NCBI GenBank assembly: GCA_026391235.1
Contig: JAPLDV010000495.1
Span: 1 to 6,882 of the forward strand
From: Bacteroidia bacterium
Lineage (GTDB): Bacteria; Bacteroidota; Bacteroidia; Bacteroidales; UBA12481
Direction of reading: 5' to 3'
Length of the DNA: 6,882 nucleotides
Of the stretch, positions 6,124 to 6,882 are shown piece by piece (the stretch's first letter is position 1; the number at the start of each line of letters is the position of its first letter). The notes under the pieces were generated by a model. It searched no databases, was not told where the DNA came from, and saw only the letters and a program-made list of their open reading frames with translations. The translations under genes and the position numbers were made by a program.

Positions 6124-6882
6124 TTATTTTACAAAGATTCTGTAGGGCAGGATATTGGTTGATTGTTCCTTGAGCTTAATGTTCAGATCGTCGATTAAAA
6201 ATTTCAATTCTTCCTCTGTATAAGGGGTCATTCGTTTTGAAAGGACAATATTAATATCGATCGATCGTATAAAACCGGTGTTTACCGTTTCTCCTTTCAT
6301 AACTCCCCTGCTAACTTCAACTTTATCAACAGCTTTCCCAAAGTGTTCGTAACAAAGAACCTTAACATCTTCGGCTGTCACAACCCTTCCCCTCGACAGT
6401 AAAGTCCTGCGATAAGCATTAAGCCTGTCCTCAGTGTCCATCTTATCCCGTCCGCCCAAGGTTGAAGTCATGAGTATCACACTTTCGTTCTTGATATCGC
6501 TGCCCTCATAAACGCTCAATTTATTGCCGGATTTAATTTTATTGGCACCGGTTGCCTTTGTCGACCAGAATTCCACAAAAACCATATCGTCCTGTGGTTC
6601 TGCCTTGAGCATCAGGTACGACAAATTTTCCCTGACGATATTACTGTCCTGAAGCCGCTGCTCCAGTCGGGCAATTCCCTGATTAAGTTCACGGAGATTG
6701 GATGAAATCATATCGGTTCCCAATACTGAAAAGGCGGCACTTTCATCACGGAGCAGTTCGAGCAGATAATTGATCATCTCCCTGGCATTCCTCGAATCAA
6801 ACCTTGCTATTCCTCCCTGCCGTAAGATATATGATCCCTTCTGAATATCGCTTAAACTGGAAAACGATTTCATTGTATATAT
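6124..6882 (-). CDS. tssF: TssF-like T6SS baseplate subunit, C-terminal part (5' truncated)
   Basis: This is probably the C-terminal part of TssF, a baseplate wedge subunit. The frame is open to the window edge, with three more codons before the ATG at 6871-6873, so the gene very likely extends beyond the window. Full TssF proteins are much longer than the roughly 250 residues seen. Counting from that ATG, GGIARFDSRNAREMINYLLELLRDESAAFS (20-49) is a conserved-looking helical block. NAYRRTLLSRGRVVTAEDVKVLCYEHFG (152-179) follows the R-x-x-R-T-x-x-R-x-V-T-A-E-D pattern of phage gpJ/gp6-type baseplate proteins. IRSIDINIVLS (202-212) and the tail LPYRIFVK (242-249) follow. TssF is related to that phage family. 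The strand is opposite to the other genes, so it belongs to a separate transcription unit that converges on the PAAR gene. The family name rests on motif recall and context. Confidence 0.75.
   Translation of the reverse strand: MYTMKSFSSLSDIQKGSYILRQGGIARFDSRNAREMINYLLELLRDESAAFSVLGTDMISSNLRELNQGIARLEQRLQDSNIVRENLSYLMLKAEPQDDMVFVEFWSTKATGANKIKSGNKLSVYEGSDIKNESVILMTSTLGGRDKMDTEDRLNAYRRTLLSRGRVVTAEDVKVLCYEHFGKAVDKVEVSRGVMKGETVNTGFIRSIDINIVLSKRMTPYTEEELKFLIDDLNIKLKEQSTNILPYRIFVK

Noticed and set aside
6091..6130. Stem CCCGA/TCGGG near the PAAR stop followed by a T-rich stretch (6123-6130), a possible terminator.
   Set aside because: The stem is only 5 base pairs, lies inside conserved PAAR coding sequence, has a 9-base loop and is 12 bases from the T-rich stretch, which is the end of tssF. 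Too weak to call.

Overview
The window is almost entirely one part of a type VI secretion system (T6SS) of the Bacteroidota kind (subtype T6SSiii). The assignment rests on the protein families: the TssB, TssC and Hcp/TssD sequences look like the Bacteroidota branch. Genes are separated by short A/T-rich leaders with no clear Shine-Dalgarno sequence, which is also typical of that phylum. No genus can be named from the sequence alone.

Layout on the + strand: the 3' part of tssH (ClpV unfoldase, 1-1026), tssB (1086-1532), tssC (1580-2968), a divergent Hcp-like gene (2996-3406), a canonical TssD/Hcp gene (3487-3891), tssI/vgrG (3974-5803) and a PAAR-repeat spike-tip gene (5814-6116). On the - strand, ending 7 bases from the PAAR stop, is the 3' part of a probable tssF baseplate gene (6124-6882, 5' end outside the window). 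Both terminal genes are cut by the window edges. No intergenic stretch exceeds about 85 bases, and no RNA gene, CRISPR array, insertion sequence or attachment site was seen.

How the parts fit together: TssB and TssC form the contractile sheath. Hcp hexamers stack into the inner tube, which is capped by the VgrG trimer and sharpened by the PAAR cone. TssF belongs to the baseplate on which tube and sheath are built, and TssH disassembles the contracted sheath for reuse. The membrane-complex genes and tssE, tssG and tssK are not in this window. No effector or immunity gene is visible, and neither VgrG nor PAAR carries an effector extension.

Most worth a second look: (1) a run of ten G inside vgrG, where gain or loss of one G gives an almost immediate stop before the OB fold and spike, which suggests a possible phase-variable switch or a sequencing error; (2) two very different Hcp-fold proteins side by side; (3) the convergent split of the cluster into two transcription units.
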